From Hyphomicrobiales bacterium (lineage in GTDB: Bacteria; Pseudomonadota; Alphaproteobacteria; Rhizobiales; Beijerinckiaceae): a stretch of DNA of 64,000 nucleotides. Position numbers and translations under genes: made by a program. The stretch is taken from positions 1 to 64,000 of the forward strand of contig JAIXUP010000017.1 in assembly GCA_027483505.1 (NCBI GenBank), in the 5' to 3' direction. Under the pieces are notes generated by a model that did no database searches, was not told the origin of the DNA, and was given only the letters and a program-made list of their open reading frames with translations. Numbering within the stretch: position 1 is the stretch's first letter; every line of letters begins with the position of its first letter. Shown here piece after piece: positions 29,528 to 40,931 of this stretch.

Positions 29528-30835
29528 TCAACCCTGATTCACCGCTTCGGGCATGTCATTCAGGACGCGCCGACGCTCGATGATCGCCCGCGATAGCTGG
29601 TCCATGGCAAGGCGATAGGCTGACAGGCCCGAATCATCGATGTGCTGTCGGGCCATGTTCTCGAGCGTCTGCGCCAGAATGTCGTCGGCTTCGGTCTCCA
29701 GGTCGAGCAGCGTCGACAGTTCATCGGCGTCACGCGCCTCGGCAATCATGGCGACGATGCGGGTCAGTCCCTCCATGGCGTTGCGCCTCCGCGCGGACGA
29801 CGCCTGGCTGAGCATGGCGGCAACGCCCGATCCCAGCAGGGAGAAGGCCATCACGCCGAGATAGAACCAGTCGCCATAACGGTCGAAGAAGGTGCGTTCG
29901 TTGCCATCGAGATAGGCCGATGCGCCGTTGTGAACCGGCAGGGCCGAATCCTTCGCGGTACTCGGCGCCTCGATGCCCTGCATCGCGGGGACCTCAACCG
30001 CCAGGGTGGCGCGCTGCGTCAGGATCATGCGCGTCAGCTCCGAAATCGCCGTGTCGGCGACGGTAGGTTCGGAGACAAGGCGATGGGTCACGGAGATCGT
30101 CGGCAACGGATCTGCCGGCCGTGGCGGATCGCCGCCGAAGGCGCCACGCACGATTTCGCCCGGCTCGATGGCGCGATTGCGCGATGCGAGCGCGTCAGCT
30201 TCCCGGATTGCGATGAAGGTCGCGTCATTGCCCCAGGCCTGCCTGATGAGGTTTACGCCTTGCGACAGGGTCCGTGCTGTCAGGGCGCCAACGGCAAACA
30301 ATGCGTCGATCTGACCACTCTGGACAGCGGCGGAAATCTCGGTTGCGGACAAGCCGATGATGTCCACCTCGTTATGGGGCACCTCGTAGTAATTGAGAAT
30401 CGTCTTCAGCAGGTCGACATTGCCGGCGGGATTGTTGACGACGCCGATCTTGCGGCCACGAAGGTCGGCGATGCGCTCGATATTGGTGGCCTTGGCCGTG
30501 ACGATGAAGGGAAAGAAGCGGCGGGTGATCAGGACTGTTTCGCCCTTGGCCGGCATCGCGATGTCAGGACGGATGATCGCCAGTTCGGCGCGTCCCTTGT
30601 CGAGCGCGGCGGCGCTGTCCGAAAGGCTCTCGGTGAGGACGAGCTTGAGCCGGACGCTGCTTTTCTCGCGGTTCAGGCTCTGCACGAAAGCGGCGGCCAT
30701 GCGCACGTCTTCCGATCCGATCGGCCCGACAGCGAGGCGCAGGACCGTGGGGGCCGTGGCCAGATGGAAGGACAACGCGACGAGGGCCGACAATGCAAAC
30801 AGGCCGGCCAGCGCCAGAAAACCGCGTCGTCCCAT
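29528..30835 (-). CDS. TAXI-family (TRAP-associated) solute-binding protein with C-terminal TM and cytoplasmic tail
   Basis: LRLAVGPIGSEDVRMAAAFVQ...IRPDIAMPAKGETVLITRRFFPFIV; second TM GDWFYLGVMAFSLLGSGVAAML followed by helical tail. Confidence 0.82.
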   Translation of the reverse strand: MGRRGFLALAGLFALSALVALSFHLATAPTVLRLAVGPIGSEDVRMAAAFVQSLNREKSSVRLKLVLTESLSDSAAALDKGRAELAIIRPDIAMPAKGETVLITRRFFPFIVTAKATNIERIADLRGRKIGVVNNPAGNVDLLKTILNYYEVPHNEVDIIGLSATEISAAVQSGQIDALFAVGALTARTLSQGVNLIRQAWGNDATFIAIREADALASRNRAIEPGEIVRGAFGGDPPRPADPLPTISVTHRLVSEPTVADTAISELTRMILTQRATLAVEVPAMQGIEAPSTAKDSALPVHNGASAYLDGNERTFFDRYGDWFYLGVMAFSLLGSGVAAMLSQASSARRRNAMEGLTRIVAMIAEARDADELSTLLDLETEADDILAQTLENMARQHIDDSGLSAYRLAMDQLSRAIIERRRVLNDMPEAVNQG

Positions 30836-30947
30836 GCGTCGATTACCCCTCGTGTCCCCGTCCGGCCTGGGATAAGCACAATCATGTCACATCTGTGGCC
30901 CGGGAAGCGAGGAGCTTTCACGCCACGCATTTCACAGTTCGGTCAGA

Positions 30948-31646
30948 ATGACGGCCTTCAACATCAAGATCTGCGGATTGAGCACGCCCGAGACGCTGTC
31001 TGCCGCCCTCGATTCCGGGGCGGACATGGTTGGCTTCGTGTTCCATCCGAAGAGCCCGCGCTTCGCCGCGCCGGAGCGCTTCGCCGACCTGGCCCGCCGG
31101 GTGGAGGGCCGTGCGCGCAAGGTCGCGCTGATGGTCAACCCCGCGGATGACGATGCCGCGGCCTGGGCGGATTGCATCGGCGCGGACCTCGTGCAGTTGC
31201 ACGGGGCGGCGCTGCTGACCGGAGAGGGCCGCGACGAGACGCCGGAGCGTGTCGCCCGGCTTGGCCAAAGGCTGGCGCTGCCCATCTTGAAGGCCATCGG
31301 CGTGTCGGCTCCGGCAGACCTTGATCTGGCCCGCGCCTACCGGGACAGCGCGGCCATGATCCTGCTCGACGCCAAGCCGCCGAAAGACGCCGCCTATCCC
31401 GGAGGCCATGGGCGGCCCTTCGACTGGGGTATGCTCGCGGGGCTTGACCCGGCCCTGCCGGTGATGCTGTCAGGCGGGCTGACGCCGGCCAACGTGGCCG
31501 AGGCGATCGCGGTCACGCGCAGCTATGGAATCAATCTCGCCGGTGTCGACGTGTCCACTGGCGTCGAGAGCGCGCCCGGCGTAAAGGACGTCGCGAAGAT
31601 CAGGGATTTTGTCGCTGCGGCCCGTTCGGCTGCAGGACGCGGATGA
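30948..31646 (+). CDS. trpF: phosphoribosylanthranilate isomerase
   Basis: [33 protein letters not shown]; start of trpF-trpB-trpA run. Confidence 0.94.
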   Translation: MTAFNIKICGLSTPETLSAALDSGADMVGFVFHPKSPRFAAPERFADLARRVEGRARKVALMVNPADDDAAAWADCIGADLVQLHGAALLTGEGRDETPERVARLGQRLALPILKAIGVSAPADLDLARAYRDSAAMILLDAKPPKDAAYPGGHGRPFDWGMLAGLDPALPVMLSGGLTPANVAEAIAVTRSYGINLAGVDVSTGVESAPGVKDVAKIRDFVAAARSAAGRG

Positions 31647-31659
31647 AGAGACCAGCCAG

Positions 31660-32907
31660 ATGACCGTTCAACCCGTCCAGAACTCCTTCCGCAACGGGCC
31701 TGACGAGGCCGGCAGGTTCGGCATCTTCGGGGGCCGTTTCGTCGCCGAGACGCTGATGCCGTTGATCCTCGACCTGGAAGCGGCCTATGCGGACGCCAAG
31801 GCCGACCCGGCCTTCCGGACTGGCCTTGACAGCTACCTGAAGCACTATGTCGGGCGGCCGTCCCCGCTCTACTTCGCCGAGCGGCTGACAGAGCATGTCC
31901 GCGGCCTCAGCGCCGCCAAGGGTGGAACGGGCGGCGCGAAGATCTATTTCAAGCGCGACGAACTCAATCATACCGGCGCGCACAAGGTGAACAACGTCAC
32001 CGGCCAGATCATGCTGGCGATGCGCATGGGCAAGAAGCGCATCATCGCGGAAACGGGAGCCGGACAGCACGGCGTCGCCACCGCGACCCTGTGCGCCCGC
32101 TTCGGCCTGCAATGCGTGGTCTACATGGGTGCGGTCGATGTCGAGCGGCAGAAGCCGAACGTGTTCCGCATGAAGATGCTGGGCGCGGAGGTCATTCCCG
32201 TGCAGTCCGGCACGAAGACGCTCAAGGACGCCATGAACGAAGCGCTGCGCGACTGGGTGACCAATGTGGCGGACACCTTCTACTGCATCGGCACGGCGGC
32301 AGGCCCGCATCCCTATCCGATGATGGTGCGCGATTTCCAGTCGGTGATCGGCACGGAGACCAAGGCCCAGATGCTGGAGATGGAGGGTCGCCTGCCTGAC
32401 TCCCTGATCGCTTCCATCGGCGGCGGCTCGAACGCCATCGGCCTGTTCCATCCCTTCCTCGATGATGCGGGCGTCAGGATGTGGGGCGTCGAGGCTGCGG
32501 GTCATGGCGTCGATTCGGGCCAGCACGCCGCCTCGCTGACGGGCGGCAAGCCGGGCGTTCTGCATGGCAACCGCACCTATCTGCTGATGGATGGCGACGG
32601 ACAGATCACCGACGCCCACTCGATCTCGGCCGGCCTCGACTATCCGGGAATCGGGCCGGAACATGCCTGGCTGCACCAGATGGGCCGGATCGAATACATC
32701 TCCGCGACCGACAGCGAGGCGCTGGACGCCTTCCAGCTCTGCTCGAAGCTCGAAGGCATCATCCCGGCGCTGGAGCCGTCGCACGCCATCGCCAAGGTGC
32801 TGCAACTGGCGCCGGACCTGCCGCGCGACCACCTGATGGTGGTCAACCTGTGCGGGCGCGGCGACAAGGACATCTTCACCGTCGCCGAGCATCTGGGCGG
32901 GATGTGA
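31660..32907 (+). CDS. trpB: tryptophan synthase beta chain
   Basis: [42 protein letters not shown]. Confidence 0.97.
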   Translation: MTVQPVQNSFRNGPDEAGRFGIFGGRFVAETLMPLILDLEAAYADAKADPAFRTGLDSYLKHYVGRPSPLYFAERLTEHVRGLSAAKGGTGGAKIYFKRDELNHTGAHKVNNVTGQIMLAMRMGKKRIIAETGAGQHGVATATLCARFGLQCVVYMGAVDVERQKPNVFRMKMLGAEVIPVQSGTKTLKDAMNEALRDWVTNVADTFYCIGTAAGPHPYPMMVRDFQSVIGTETKAQMLEMEGRLPDSLIASIGGGSNAIGLFHPFLDDAGVRMWGVEAAGHGVDSGQHAASLTGGKPGVLHGNRTYLLMDGDGQITDAHSISAGLDYPGIGPEHAWLHQMGRIEYISATDSEALDAFQLCSKLEGIIPALEPSHAIAKVLQLAPDLPRDHLMVVNLCGRGDKDIFTVAEHLGGM

Positions 32908-32918
32908 GGACACAGCCC

Positions 32919-33752
32919 ATGACAACACGCCTCGCCACCCGTTTCGCCGCCTGCGCCGCCGAAGGCCGCGCTGCCCTCGTCACCTTCGTGACAGCGGGCG
33001 ATCCCGATTTCGCCACGGCGGAAGCGATCCTGCACGCGCTGCCGGCAGCGGGTGCGGATGTGATCGAACTGGGCGTGCCGTTCACCGACCCGATGGCCGA
33101 CGGCATCCCGATCCAGCTTGCCGGCCAGCGCGCGCTGAAGGCCGGACAGACGCTGCGCAAGACGCTTGCCATGGTCCGCACCTTCCGCAAGACCGACGCG
33201 GCCACGCCGATCGTGCTGATGGGCTACTACAACCCGGTCTATGTCTATGGCGTGGACGCCTTCCTGAAGGACGCGCTGGACGCGGGAGTCGATGGACTGA
33301 TCATGGTCGACCTGCCGCCCGAGGAAGATGACGAGCTGTGCCTTCCGGCGCTCAGGGCCGGGCTGAACTTCATCCGCCTTGCAACCCCGACCACCGATGA
33401 CAAGCGGCTGCCGAAGGTGCTGCAGAACACCTCCGGCTTCGTCTACTACGTGTCGATGACAGGCATCACCGGCGGCGTGATCAGCTCTTACGATGCTGTC
33501 GGAGAAGCGGTTGCGCGGATCAAGGCGCATACGGCCTTGCCGGTTGCCGTCGGTTTCGGGGTCAAGACGGCCGCCGATGCCGCAGCCATCGCCAGGGGCG
33601 CGGACGGCGTCGTGGTCGGTTCCGCGCTGGTGGAGAAGGTCCGGCTGTCGCTCGACGGGTCAGGCAAGGCCACCGCCGGAACGGTCGCGGCCGTCACCGA
33701 CCTCGTGGCCGAGTTGGCGCGCGGTGTGCGCTCCGTGAACAAGGCGGCTTGA
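32919..33752 (+). CDS. trpA: tryptophan synthase alpha chain
   Basis: [35 protein letters not shown]. Confidence 0.96.
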   Translation: MTTRLATRFAACAAEGRAALVTFVTAGDPDFATAEAILHALPAAGADVIELGVPFTDPMADGIPIQLAGQRALKAGQTLRKTLAMVRTFRKTDAATPIVLMGYYNPVYVYGVDAFLKDALDAGVDGLIMVDLPPEEDDELCLPALRAGLNFIRLATPTTDDKRLPKVLQNTSGFVYYVSMTGITGGVISSYDAVGEAVARIKAHTALPVAVGFGVKTAADAAAIARGADGVVVGSALVEKVRLSLDGSGKATAGTVAAVTDLVAELARGVRSVNKAA

Positions 33753-33841
33753 CGGCCGCCACGTACGCTTCCCATCTAACCCTGACGTGGCGCCGGCCCG
33801 CTGCGCCGCCCTGACCATCCGACCTGCCGAGGATCACTGCG

Positions 33842-34705
33842 ATGAACTGGATCTCAGACGGCGTGCTGCCCAAGATCAAGACCTTGTTCAAGCGCGAGGC
33901 GCCGGACAATCTCTGGATCAAGTGCCCCGATTCCGGCCAGCTGGTCTTCCAGAAGGATGTCGAGGCCAATCACTGGGTCATTCCCGGCTCCGAACACCAC
34001 CTGCGCATGAAGTCGCTCGACCGGCTCCGGCTGATGTTCGATGAGGCCAAGTGGCTGGATGTGGCCTTGCCGGAGGTGGCGCTCGACCCGCTCCGGTTCC
34101 GCGACGAGAAACGTTATGTCGACCGGTTGCGTGACGCCAAGGCCAAGACCGCGATGCAGGACGCCTTCCGGATCGGCTTTGGCCGGGTGGAGGGCAACCC
34201 GATGACGATCGCGGTGCAGGATTTCGACTTCATGGGCGGTTCGCTCGGCATGGCTGCCGGCGATGCCTTCATCAAGGGCGCCGATACGGCCATCGAAAAG
34301 CGGACACCCTATGTTGTGTTCGCGGCGTCCGGCGGGGCGCGCATGCAGGAAGGCATTCTCTCCCTGATGCAGCTGCCACGGACCACGGTGGCGACGCGGC
34401 GTCTGAAACAGGCCGGCCTGCCCTATATCGTGGTGCTGACCAATCCGACCACCGGCGGCGTGACGGCCTCCTACGCGATGCTGGGCGATGTCCATATTGC
34501 GGAGCCCGGCGCGCTGATCGGCTTCGCCGGCCCGCGCGTGATCGAGCAGACCATCCGCGAGAAGCTTCCCGACGGCTTCCAGCGGGCCGAGTATCTCAAG
34601 CTGCATGGCATGGTCGACATGGTGGTGCACCGCCATCAGCTCAAATCAACCGTCGCGCGCGTGGCGCGGCTGCTGATGAAGCAGCCCGCACCCGAAGCAG
34701 CGTGA
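33842..34705 (+). CDS. accD: acetyl-CoA carboxylase carboxyltransferase beta subunit
   Basis: [51 protein letters not shown]. Confidence 0.95.
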   Translation: MNWISDGVLPKIKTLFKREAPDNLWIKCPDSGQLVFQKDVEANHWVIPGSEHHLRMKSLDRLRLMFDEAKWLDVALPEVALDPLRFRDEKRYVDRLRDAKAKTAMQDAFRIGFGRVEGNPMTIAVQDFDFMGGSLGMAAGDAFIKGADTAIEKRTPYVVFAASGGARMQEGILSLMQLPRTTVATRRLKQAGLPYIVVLTNPTTGGVTASYAMLGDVHIAEPGALIGFAGPRVIEQTIREKLPDGFQRAEYLKLHGMVDMVVHRHQLKSTVARVARLLMKQPAPEAA

Positions 34706-34726
34706 CCGCGCGCTGGCCCGTCTGAC

Positions 34727-36052
34727 ATGGCGATCTCATCTGATGCGCTGATCGCGCGCCTTCTCGCCATGCACCCAAAGGCGATCGACCTGTCGCTCGG
34801 CAGGATCGGGGGTCTGCTGGAGAAACTCGGCGATCCGCACAAGCGCCTGCCGCCGACGATCCATGTCGCCGGAACAAACGGCAAGGGCTCTACGGTGGCC
34901 TTCATGCGCGCCATTCTGGAAGCGCAGGGGCTGCGGGTTCATGTCGACACGTCGCCGCACCTTGTCCGCTTCAACGAGCGCATCCGGCTCGGACGCGCCG
35001 GAGGCGGGGTGTTCGTCGAAGACGCGATGCTCCTGGACGCGCTGACGCGCTGCGAGACCGCCAATGACGGCGCCGCGATCACCTTCTGGGAGATCGTAAC
35101 AGCGGCAGCCTTCCTGCTCTTCAGCGAACAGCCCGCCGACGTGCTGCTGCTGGAAGTGGGCCTCGGAGGCCGTCTCGACGCCACCAATGTCATCGAGCGG
35201 CCGGCGGCGGCGGTGGTGACCTCGATCGGCATGGATCATGCCGAGTATCTCGGCGACACGCTGGCCAAGATCGCCGCCGAGAAGGCCGGCATCTTCAAGC
35301 GCGGCGCGCCTGCGGTGATCGCGCCACAGACCTATGCCGAGGCCGACGCGGTGCTGGTGGCCGAGGCGGAACGGCGGGGCGCAGGCCCGATCTGGGTCGG
35401 CGGGCAGGAATTCACGCTGCATGAGGAGGCCGGGCGGCTGGTCTACCAGGATGAGGGGCGGCTGATGGACCTGCCGCTGCCCCGGTTGGCGGGGCGGCAC
35501 CAGCACATCAACGCGGCCACGGCCATCGCGGCACTGCGGGCCGCGGGCTATGACTTCAGCAATGCGGTCTTCGAGGCCGGCGTGGCCAATGCCGACTGGC
35601 CGGCGCGCATGCAACGGCTGTCGCGCGGACGACTGGCGGAGATGTGCCCGGCGGGGTCGGAGCTCTGGCTCGATGGTGGCCACAACGCCGATGGCGGACG
35701 CGTGCTCGCCGCGGCGATGGCCGACCTGCATGACCGCAACCCTGCGCCTCTGGTGATGATCGTCGGCATGCTGGGCACGAAGGACACGGCGGCGGTGCTC
35801 AAACCATTCGCGGGCCTCGCACGGCTCGTGGTCGCCGTGCCGATCCCCGGCCAGCAGGCGGCGCGGTCGCCGGAGGATGTGGCGCAGCAGGCGCGGTCGG
35901 TCGGACTTGAGGCCTGGCCATCATCGTCGGTGTCAGCCGCCCTTGAGGATGTCAGCCGGATGGACTGGGCAACGCCGCCGCGCATCCTGATCTGCGGCTC
36001 GCTCTATCTGGCGGGCGAGGTGCTGGCGCTGAACGGAACGCCGCCCGTCTAG
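34727..36052 (+). CDS. folC: bifunctional folylpolyglutamate/dihydrofolate synthase
   Basis: IHVAGTNGKGSTVAFMRAILEAQG, LLLEVGLGGRLDATN. Confidence 0.94.
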   Translation: MAISSDALIARLLAMHPKAIDLSLGRIGGLLEKLGDPHKRLPPTIHVAGTNGKGSTVAFMRAILEAQGLRVHVDTSPHLVRFNERIRLGRAGGGVFVEDAMLLDALTRCETANDGAAITFWEIVTAAAFLLFSEQPADVLLLEVGLGGRLDATNVIERPAAAVVTSIGMDHAEYLGDTLAKIAAEKAGIFKRGAPAVIAPQTYAEADAVLVAEAERRGAGPIWVGGQEFTLHEEAGRLVYQDEGRLMDLPLPRLAGRHQHINAATAIAALRAAGYDFSNAVFEAGVANADWPARMQRLSRGRLAEMCPAGSELWLDGGHNADGGRVLAAAMADLHDRNPAPLVMIVGMLGTKDTAAVLKPFAGLARLVVAVPIPGQQAARSPEDVAQQARSVGLEAWPSSSVSAALEDVSRMDWATPPRILICGSLYLAGEVLALNGTPPV

Positions 36053-36189
36053 CCTGCGGCATCTGCCGGTTCGGAAACCAAGATTACAGGCCTTGCTTTA
36101 CGGCAGCCCGAAAACGCGCTTTCATCAGCCCGGATGCGTGGATCAGAGCACGTGGCACGCCCTGGGCGTGACCATCTGCGGAGGGTGAT

Positions 36190-36816
36190 GTGATGTTGCG
36201 TCGGTTCATGCTTGCCGTCATGGCGGTGTTCGCCTTGCTTGGAACTGCAAATCTCGCCACAGCCGGGGTCAATGTCCGGGTGGATCTGGCCAGCCAACGG
36301 GTTCAGGTCGATACCAGCGACGGCGAAAGCTACAACTGGGCCATCTCGTCGGGACGCGACGGCTACCGCACGATCCGCGGCACATTCCAGCCGACGCGGC
36401 TCGAGAAGAAATGGTATTCGCGCAAGTATGGTGGCAACATGCCGAACGCGATTTTCTTTCGCGGCGGCTTCGCCATCCATGGCACGGGCGCTGTCGGGAT
36501 GCTGGGCCGCCCCGCCTCTCACGGCTGCGTGAGGCTTCATCCCGCCAACGCCGCCAAGCTGTTCGCGCTGGTGCAGAAGCATGGCAAGGGCGCTACCCGG
36601 ATCGCGATCAACGGCGTCGCCCCGGATTCGAACTCGAAATTCGCCAAGGCCAAGTCCGAGCGCAGCCGCGTGGCCAGCGCCAAGGCCAAGCGCAAGGCGA
36701 CCGACTGGGCCACCGCGCGCAACCGGGTCCTCGAACGCGACGGGACATACTATTCCGGCCCAGCTCTCGGTTTCCGCCCGGTGGCGCCCGCGCCGACTTG
36801 GTTTCCCTGGCGCTGA
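36190..36816 (+). CDS. L,D-transpeptidase (YkuD) family protein
   Basis: signal peptide; FAIHGTGAVGMLGRPASHGCVRLHPANA catalytic HxxSHGCVR. Confidence 0.9.
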   Translation: MMLRRFMLAVMAVFALLGTANLATAGVNVRVDLASQRVQVDTSDGESYNWAISSGRDGYRTIRGTFQPTRLEKKWYSRKYGGNMPNAIFFRGGFAIHGTGAVGMLGRPASHGCVRLHPANAAKLFALVQKHGKGATRIAINGVAPDSNSKFAKAKSERSRVASAKAKRKATDWATARNRVLERDGTYYSGPALGFRPVAPAPTWFPWR

Positions 36817-36941
36817 GAGCCGCTCCCGGCCTGCGTCGTCGTTGCCGGTTGTGACAGCCGGATGAACCCTCTACATCGTGCGTGAAGGCTGCGCTGCCGG
36901 CATGGCGGCGCGGCGAAACCGGTCCACGCCCGAGCCTGAGA

Positions 36942-37169
36942 ATGTCAGAGACGATCCTTCTCGACCTGAGCGGCCTGAAATGTCCGCTGCCGGCCTTGCG
37001 GACACGCAAGGCCCTGAAAGGGCTTGCGCCTGGCCGGGTCCTCAGCGTCATCTGCACGGACCCGATGGCGGTGATCGACATCCCGAACCTGTTGCGCGAA
37101 ACCGGCGACATTCTCGCCGATCAGCGCACGGAGTCCGGAACCACAAGGTTCGAGATCCGCAAAAGCTGA
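36942..37169 (+). CDS. TusA-family sulfurtransferase
   Basis: LDLSGLKCPLPALRTRKAL...DPMAVIDIPNLL; start trimmed to inner Met. Confidence 0.88.
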   Translation: MSETILLDLSGLKCPLPALRTRKALKGLAPGRVLSVICTDPMAVIDIPNLLRETGDILADQRTESGTTRFEIRKS

Positions 37170-37201
37170 CGGACGCAATGCTTTCGCCTATTGGAAACAT
37201 C

Positions 37202-38326
37202 ATGACCCTTGCTCCTTCCGATGTCCTGCGCGCCCTCGAACTCGTCAAGCTGCCGGCCAGCGGCGAGGCCCTCGGCACGTCAGGCCGCGTCAGCGGCGTC
37301 GTCGTCGACGGCGGCAAGATCATGTTCGCCATCGCCATCGACCCCAGCGAGGCTGCCGCCATGGAGCCGGTCCGGCAAGCGGCGGAGCGCGCGGTCACGG
37401 GGCTGCCCGGCGTGACGCAGGCGTTCGTCTCCTTGACAGCCGACCGCGTACCCGTCGCGAGAACTGCGGCGCAAACCGCGCGTGCGCAGGCCGCCGGCAG
37501 CGGCGTGACGCCCAGGGCCGCGGCGATTCCGGGAATCCGGCACATCATCGCGGTCGCCAGCGGCAAGGGCGGCGTCGGCAAGTCGACCACCGCAGCGAAC
37601 CTCGCCGTGGGGCTCGCGACGCTTGGTCTCAAGGTCGGAATCATGGATGCCGACATCTATGGGCCCTCGGTGCCGAAGATTTTCGGCGTGACCGGCAAGC
37701 CACGTCTGGTGGGCGGACGCACGCTGGCCCCGATGGAGGCGTTCGGCCTCAAGATCATGTCGATCGGCTTCCTGATCGACGAGGAAACGCCGATGATCTG
37801 GCGCGGACCGATGGTGATCTCGGCCATCACCCAGATGCTGCGCGAAGTGGCCTGGGGCGAGCTCGACGTGCTCGTCGTCGACATGCCGCCCGGCACGGGC
37901 GACGCGCAACTGACCATGGCGCAACAGACGCCGCTCGCCGGCGCCGTGATCGTGTCGACGCCGCAGGATCTGGCGCTGCTGGATGCCCGCCGGGGCGTGG
38001 CGATGTTCAAGCGCGTCGAGGTGCCGATTCTCGGCATCGTCGAGAACATGAGCTACTTCATCGCGCCCGACACCGGGAACCGCTACGACATCTTCGGCCA
38101 TGGCGGCGCGCGGAACGAAGCGGAACGGCTCGGCGTGCCGTTTCTCGGCGAAATCCCGCTTGCAATGCCGATCCGCGAACTGTCGGACAATGGCCGCCCG
38201 ATCGTGGCGTCCGATCCGGACAGCCCGCATGCAAAGGCCTATGTGGCGATCGCCATGCAGGTGAAGCGCGCCCTCGAGGGCCCGAGCACCTTGCGGCCCG
38301 CGCCCCGGATCGTGATCGAGACGTAA
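37202..38326 (+). CDS. Mrp/NBP35 family Fe-S carrier P-loop ATPase (ApbC)
   Basis: IIAVASGKGGVGKSTTAANLAVGLA, DADIYGPSVPKIFG. Confidence 0.94.
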   Translation: MTLAPSDVLRALELVKLPASGEALGTSGRVSGVVVDGGKIMFAIAIDPSEAAAMEPVRQAAERAVTGLPGVTQAFVSLTADRVPVARTAAQTARAQAAGSGVTPRAAAIPGIRHIIAVASGKGGVGKSTTAANLAVGLATLGLKVGIMDADIYGPSVPKIFGVTGKPRLVGGRTLAPMEAFGLKIMSIGFLIDEETPMIWRGPMVISAITQMLREVAWGELDVLVVDMPPGTGDAQLTMAQQTPLAGAVIVSTPQDLALLDARRGVAMFKRVEVPILGIVENMSYFIAPDTGNRYDIFGHGGARNEAERLGVPFLGEIPLAMPIRELSDNGRPIVASDPDSPHAKAYVAIAMQVKRALEGPSTLRPAPRIVIET

Positions 38327-38334
38327 CGTCGGGC

Positions 38335-38372
38335 AAGGCTCGCGCGAGCGAAAGCCTTTGTTTCGGTTTTTC
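38335..38372 (+). terminator. possible Rho-independent terminator after mrp
   Basis: aaggct-cgcgcgagcgaa-agcctt then tttgtttcggttttt. Confidence 0.45.
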
Positions 38373-38410
38373 TGTTCTGATGGACCGGTTGCATTCGTTC
38401 CGGTCGTCAC

Positions 38411-38890
38411 GTGACACACAGCCTTGCCCATCCGAACAGTCCGGACCTTGCGGCGCATGCGCTGTCGACGGATTTTCTCAACCGCTATGTCGAAGCGCTG
38501 ATGCTGATCGAGCTCTTCGCCGGCGATCCGTCCGTCATCGCCGATCTCGAAGACTGGCGGCCGGTGACCTATCGCCAGCATTTCGCCGCTTCGCGCCTGC
38601 GCTGCGCCGCGTCGGCCCTCGCCGCTTATGACGCGCTCGACTTCATGTCGCGCGGCGCGTTCGAGTCGCTGTGCAGCGCCATGGACCGGCTGATCGACAC
38701 GGTCATCCTCACCTTGCGCGAAATCACGGACCCGAACGAGGCCCTGCCGATCATCGCGGTCGCAGCCGAGGCCTTCCGCAGCCTTCTGACGCGGTCGACC
38801 GCCTTCATCAATTCCGGCGGCGACAGGCACGAGGCGGTCTACAGCAGGGTCGACCTGCAACAGGCGATCGACCGGATCATGCTGGGCTGA
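38411..38890 (+). CDS. hypothetical helical protein
   Basis: 159-aa ORF in an inter-gene slot with no competing strand gene; MTHSLAHPNSPDLAAHALSTDFLNRYVEALMLIELFAGDP. Confidence 0.65.
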   Translation: MTHSLAHPNSPDLAAHALSTDFLNRYVEALMLIELFAGDPSVIADLEDWRPVTYRQHFAASRLRCAASALAAYDALDFMSRGAFESLCSAMDRLIDTVILTLREITDPNEALPIIAVAAEAFRSLLTRSTAFINSGGDRHEAVYSRVDLQQAIDRIMLG

Positions 38891-38899
38891 AAGCCGCGC

Positions 38900-39883
38900 T
38901 CAGAGCCAGCGCTTGCGCTTGAAAAAGCTGTAGGTTCCGACAACCGACAGAACCATCATGCCGAGCGCCATGGGATAGCCATACTCCCAGTTGAGCTCCG
39001 GCATGTTCTTGAAGTTCATGCCGTAGGACGAGGCGATGAGGGTCGGCGGCAGAAAGATCACCGCCGCCACCGAGAAGATCTTGATGATCTTGTTCTGCTC
39101 GAGGCTGACAAGCCCGAGGGTGGCGTCGAGGATGAACTGCACCTTGCTGTTGATGAAGGTGGCGTGGTCCTCGATCGACTGGACGTCGCGGATGGTGGTG
39201 CGCCATTCCGTCTTGAAGCCCGAGCGCTTGGTCGGCCCCTGATGGTTGGCCTGCAGGAAGATCAGCATGCGTTCCAATGACACCATGCTTTCGCGGACAT
39301 TGGAGATCAGCCCTGCCTGCCGTCCAAGTTTCTGGATGACGCCCTGATAGCCGCCGCTGCGTTCAAGCCGGTTGGGGTCGTGTTCGAACACGGACCGTGA
39401 CAGATCCTCGATCTGGTCGCCGACGCGGCCGAGGATCTCCGCCGCGCGGTCGATGATCGTGTCGATCAGCCCGTCGAGGACAGCTTCCGGCTGATGGCCG
39501 CAGCCGGCGGGCTTGGCGGCGCGATTGGTGAACATCACGAAGGCGCGCGGCTCGTCATAACGCACGGTGACCAGCGCCTGATGCGTGAGGATGAAGCTGA
39601 CCGGGACCAGCCGTGGCTGCTCTGTGTCGGACTGGCACAGGATGCGGGCCGTCATGTAGCGCGCATTGTCTTCGGTATAGATGATCTCGGAGGGTTCGAT
39701 ATCCTGCATTTCCTCCCGGGTCGGGATCGAGACGCTCAAGAAGGCCTCGACGAGATGATCTTCGGCGCGCGTCGGCTCGAGCAGATCGATCCAGAGAGCG
39801 TTCTTTGGGATGTCCATGCCGCGCTCAAGCACGAAGCGGTCAAGCCCGGTCCCGGTGGCTGAAGGTGCGTGGACGATGATCAT
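38900..39883 (-). CDS. corA: magnesium/cobalt transporter CorA
   Basis: C-terminal SSYGMNFKNMPELNWEYGYPMALGMM (GMN motif). Confidence 0.93.
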   Translation of the reverse strand: MIIVHAPSATGTGLDRFVLERGMDIPKNALWIDLLEPTRAEDHLVEAFLSVSIPTREEMQDIEPSEIIYTEDNARYMTARILCQSDTEQPRLVPVSFILTHQALVTVRYDEPRAFVMFTNRAAKPAGCGHQPEAVLDGLIDTIIDRAAEILGRVGDQIEDLSRSVFEHDPNRLERSGGYQGVIQKLGRQAGLISNVRESMVSLERMLIFLQANHQGPTKRSGFKTEWRTTIRDVQSIEDHATFINSKVQFILDATLGLVSLEQNKIIKIFSVAAVIFLPPTLIASSYGMNFKNMPELNWEYGYPMALGMMVLSVVGTYSFFKRKRWL

Positions 39884-39965
39884 GGGACAATCCGAAGGTT
39901 AGGGGCCCGTGCCGCTGCAGCCATCATGAGCCTGTGACCGTGGTGTGACACGAAGATCGTTGCCA

Positions 39966-40877
39966 TCACAATCCATAGCGCCCCCACAGCGCCCGCGTCT
40001 CAAGTGCGGCGAGAATGTCATCGGCGCGCATGAGGGGCAGGCCCCCCGCTTCGGCGATGCGGGCAGATGGGAGAACGAAGCGCAGCCAGCCGCCGCGACC
40101 GGGCGCCGGCACAAGCTGGAGTTCGACCTCTTCCCCGAAGCGCGCGCGCATCACGCTGCGGACGTCGCCGAGGCCATCGACAAGACCCAGATCAAGCGCC
40201 TTGCGTCCCGTCCAGAACGCACCATTGAACAGGTCGGCTTCAGCTCCTTTCAGGCGATCCCCGCGGCTTGCCTTGACGAGGGTGACAAAGCTGTCGTGCA
40301 CGTCGGACTGCAGGTCCTTCAGGCGCGCCACGTCCTCGGCCTTCTCGGGCAGGAACGGGTCCAGCATGGCCTTGGAGGCGCCGGCCGTGTAGATTCGGCG
40401 CTCGACGCCGAGCTTCTCGATCAGCCCCGTCAGCCCGAAACCCGCCGAGACGACACCGATCGAGCCGACGATCGAGGTCGGATCGGCAAAGATCTCGTCG
40501 GCGGCGCAGGCCAGCATGTAGCCGCCCGAGGCTCCGACATCCTCGATGAAGGCGAAGACCGGACGCTTGTGTTCGGCGGCGAGCGACCGGATGCGCTGGT
40601 AGATCAGGTGCGACTGGGCCGGTGATCCGCCGGGCGACCTGATCAGCAGGGCCACCGCCTTCGCATCCTCGACCTCGAAGGCCGCTTCAAGCTGGGCGGC
40701 GACACCAGCCAGCGACAACGCTCCCTGGCTCGGAAAGGACGGCATGCCGATCGGGCCATAGAGCCGGATTACCGGCACGACGGCGCCGGCGCCCCGAAGG
40801 CCTTTGGGCAGGAACCGTTCCGGAATGATGCGGGACAGGCGAAGCTTGCGGCGGGAGAACATCTTGGTTGGCATCAT
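39966..40877 (-). CDS. S49 family peptidase (SppA/SohB-like)
   Basis: LLIRSPGGSPAQSHLIYQRIR, FIEDVGASGGYMLACAADEIFADPTSIVGSIGV. Confidence 0.92.
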   Translation of the reverse strand: MMPTKMFSRRKLRLSRIIPERFLPKGLRGAGAVVPVIRLYGPIGMPSFPSQGALSLAGVAAQLEAAFEVEDAKAVALLIRSPGGSPAQSHLIYQRIRSLAAEHKRPVFAFIEDVGASGGYMLACAADEIFADPTSIVGSIGVVSAGFGLTGLIEKLGVERRIYTAGASKAMLDPFLPEKAEDVARLKDLQSDVHDSFVTLVKASRGDRLKGAEADLFNGAFWTGRKALDLGLVDGLGDVRSVMRARFGEEVELQLVPAPGRGGWLRFVLPSARIAEAGGLPLMRADDILAALETRALWGRYGL

Positions 40878-40931
40878 CAGATGATGTGGGCGCGGCAGGC
40901 CAAGCGCAAGGGCACGCGCCGCAATGAGGCG

